Assembly (NCBI RefSeq): GCF_041224415.1
Contig: NZ_JBGFFE010000006.1
Location: forward strand, 61,333-125,332
Source: Clostridium_B lapidicellarium
Lineage (GTDB): Bacteria > Bacillota > Clostridia > Clostridiales > Clostridiaceae
Length of the DNA: 64,000 bases
Direction: 5' to 3'
Shown here: positions 63,933 to 64,000 of the stretch, one piece after another
Position numbering within the stretch: position 1 is the stretch's first letter
Layout: the number at the start of each line of letters is the position of its first letter
The notes under the pieces: model-generated
Told to the model about the DNA's origin: nothing
The model's input: only the letters and a program-made list of their open reading frames with translations
Database searches by the model: none
Made by a program: the position numbers and the translations under genes

Positions 63933-64000
63933 GAAATAGTTATTTGATAGTTTAATGTGATCCTTGAAAATTAGACAGAATAATATAGGGAAACTTATAC

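Overview
The window is AT-rich, low-GC Firmicute DNA covering the chromosomal replication origin. The order rnpA-rpmH-(oriC)-dnaA-dnaN-yaaA-recF-remB-gyrB-gyrA, with jag, yidC, mnmE, mnmG, rsmG, noc, parA and parB on the other arm, is the classic Firmicute origin. Sporulation-linked genes (yyaC, a YtvI-like protein), a FabK/FabT-type fatty acid cluster, a CWB2 cell-wall protein and strong SD sequences point to a Clostridium sensu stricto relative, an anaerobic spore former. The species is not determined by what I can see.

Layout. 0.1-2 kb: an S8 subtilisin-like protease and a ferritin. 2-14 kb (minus strand): a compact fatty-acid synthesis operon. It reads FabK-like flavoprotein, fabT, fabH, acpP, fabK, fabD, fabG, fabF, accB, fabZ, accC, accD, accA, then a 2-hydroxyacid dehydrogenase, from one promoter overlapped by two FabT-type palindromes. 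14-16.3 kb: a DnaD-like/DnaC-like helicase-loading pair. 16.3-17.1 kb: a tRNA cluster (Thr, Asp, Val, Glu) with a tandem partial duplication in which the second tRNA-Val has decayed. 17-24 kb: CoA-binding protein, two flavoproteins, acyl-ACP thioesterase, purA, an Arg-tract small protein and a second 2-hydroxyacid dehydrogenase. 24-29.5 kb: a glycerol-3-phosphate ABC uptake operon (ugpA-E-B-Q-C). 29.5-32.5 kb: PAP2 phosphatase, a possible structured RNA, a viroplasmin-RNase H protein and a frameshifted CWB2 protein. 32.7-42.7 kb: tRNA-Thr(CGT), dnaB, a Lon-type protease, rplI, gdpP, yybS-like, mazG-like, rpsR-ssb-rpsF, DUF951, MscS and DUF3343. 43-54.4 kb: ytvI-like, yyaC, ykuS-like, DUF4446, parB-parA, noc, rsmG, mnmG, mnmE, jag, yidC, yidD, rnpA, rpmH. 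54.4-56.5 kb: a bipartite oriC with DnaA boxes on both sides of dnaA, and a tandem CTA (DnaA-trio-like) tract beside an AT-rich stretch between dnaA and dnaN. 56.5-63.7 kb: the replication/gyrase genes. The right edge carries two tandem sigma-A-type promoters, probably of an rRNA operon that begins just outside.

Most of the window is conserved housekeeping DNA. I found no insertion sequence, prophage, CRISPR array or defence system, and nothing I can honestly call a new multi-gene system. The points worth a second look are regulatory or degenerative: FabT operators on the fab promoter, the DnaA-trio tract, a parS-like site doubling as the noc terminator, SD-masking hairpins at yyaC and ykuS, a possible structured RNA near 30.3 kb, the decayed tRNA-Val copy, the frameshifted CWB2 gene and the Arg-tract protein. 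Several start codons were moved from the longest reading frame to the codon that follows a good SD sequence; non-ATG starts (TTG, GTG) are common here.
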